64,000 nt of DNA from Shinella zoogloeoides. Its GTDB lineage: Bacteria > Pseudomonadota > Alphaproteobacteria > Rhizobiales > Rhizobiaceae. Position 1 is the stretch's first letter. Every line of letters starts with the position of its first letter. This document shows positions 63,520 through 64,000 of the stretch, one piece after another. The position numbers and the translations under genes are program-made. The stretch covers positions 1,965,501 to 2,029,500 of the forward strand of contig NZ_CP086610.1 of assembly GCF_020883495.1 (NCBI RefSeq). The letters run 5' to 3'. The notes beneath the pieces are model-generated. The model worked only from the letters and a program-made list of their open reading frames with translations, searched no databases and had not been told where the DNA came from.

Positions 63520-64000
63520 CTAATTCACACCCGGCAGCACATCGAAATTCAAGTCCTCACCGCCGCCAACGGGCGGCAGTTCGCCGCCGCGCTCGACTCC
63601 CTCTTCCGGCGAGACCGGCAGGCGGCGGCGCTTCGCCTCCTCCTCCGCCTTGCGCGCTTCTTCCGAGGCTCGCTGTTCGGCAAGCCGGCGCGCCTCCTCC
63701 TGCGCCTCCAGCAACCGGCGGGCATCGTCCGCGGCCTTGCGCTTGGCCCGCTCGGCCTCTTCGGCCGCACGCTGCACCTCGAAACGCTCGTTCGCCTCCG
63801 CACGGCGGCGCGCCTCATCCTCCGCCCGCAGGCGCTCGGCTTCGGCTTGCTCGGCACGGGCCTCCGCCCGCGCGCGGTACAGCGCCGCCTCCCGCCGCAG
63901 GCGCTGCTTCTCAAGCACATTGGCCTGCAGCGTCTCCACGCGTCGGCGCTCCGTCTCGAAGCGGCGCAGCGAAAGGAAGTTGGCGAGCGGCTGCACGTCG
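63520..64000 (-). CDS. C-terminal part of an AsmA-like protein, 5' end outside window
   Basis: The frame is open to the window edge; 160 C-terminal residues are visible. FLSLRRFETERRRVETLQAN is followed by a long, nearly continuous Arg/Glu/Ala-rich coiled coil (ALYRARAEARAEQAEAERLR, and so on for about 90 residues), then a short tail (LNFDVLPGVN). This tail is what I recall from rhizobial AsmA-family proteins, which are large envelope proteins; the identification is by memory and the main domain is not in view. Confidence 0.5.
   Translation of the reverse strand, partial: DVQPLANFLSLRRFETERRRVETLQANVLEKQRLRREAALYRARAEARAEQAEAERLRAEDEARRRAEANERFEVQRAAEEAERAKRKAADDARRLLEAQEEARRLAEQRASEEARKAEEEAKRRRLPVSPEEGVERGGELPPVGGGEDLNFDVLPGVN

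Overview
The window is GC-rich DNA from an alphaproteobacterium, most likely a member of the Rhizobiaceae (Agrobacterium/Rhizobium/Ensifer/Shinella group). This is inferred from gene families and gene order, not from a database match. The main clues are a circularly permuted two-piece tmRNA with the tag ANDNYAEARLAA, an alpha-type SspB, the order thyA-folA-hflK-hflC-DUF2065-degP, a divergent miaA/serB pair, ilvIH behind a branched-chain leader peptide, and an EcfG/RpoE2-type promoter.

Bases 1-25,000 look accessory. A truncated ornithine cyclodeaminase-family gene is followed by a 1.9 kb stretch with an IS5-type transposase tail, the first ~50 codons of a ppx/gppA gene and an intact small tyrosine phosphatase. 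A metal or oxyanion uptake operon on the minus strand (2540-9540) encodes a TonB-dependent receptor, a DUF2478 protein, a periplasmic binding protein, a FecCD-type permease and an ATPase. The receptor gene is cut by a complete IS256-family element (7453-8871) with an 8-bp target duplication. A perfect 15-bp inverted repeat resembling a molybdate (ModE) operator lies upstream of the receptor, next to a divergent LysR gene. A CecR/YbhGFSR-like efflux operon follows (10912-14504). A divergent catabolic locus comes next (14654-24990): a 2-aminoethylphosphonate-type ABC importer, an inositol-monophosphatase-family phosphatase and two SDR oxidoreductases on one strand, and a GntR/FCD regulator, a class III aminotransferase and a glutamine-synthetase-like ligase on the other. 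Together they suggest uptake and breakdown of a phosphorylated or phosphonylated amine. tRNA-Lys(CTT) at 25267-25342 bounds this region.

Bases 25,400-47,200 are mixed metabolic and regulatory genes: PhzF, an endonuclease/exonuclease/phosphatase-family protein, an Lrp/M20-peptidase pair, an aminotransferase, ilvC, TetR, cold shock protein, an Lrp/racemase pair, an FAD monooxygenase, an HxlR/QorB pair, pdxJ, a membrane-anchored regulator-like protein, a MerR-LuxR fusion, a RecD-like helicase, AbrB-type and LysE-type membrane proteins and an aldo/keto reductase. A 33-residue membrane microprotein (32060-32161) sits behind a textbook general-stress promoter.

Bases 47,200-64,000 are core chromosome: ilvH and ilvI with a nearly leaderless attenuator peptide, a HerA/DUF87 ATPase, miaA/serB, a GNAT, degP, DUF2065, hflC, hflK, folA, thyA, DUF2853, an EAL protein, ssrA, sspB, DUF4169, a ribbon-helix-helix protein and the end of an AsmA-like gene.

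No rRNA, CRISPR array, phage structural gene or classical defence island was seen.
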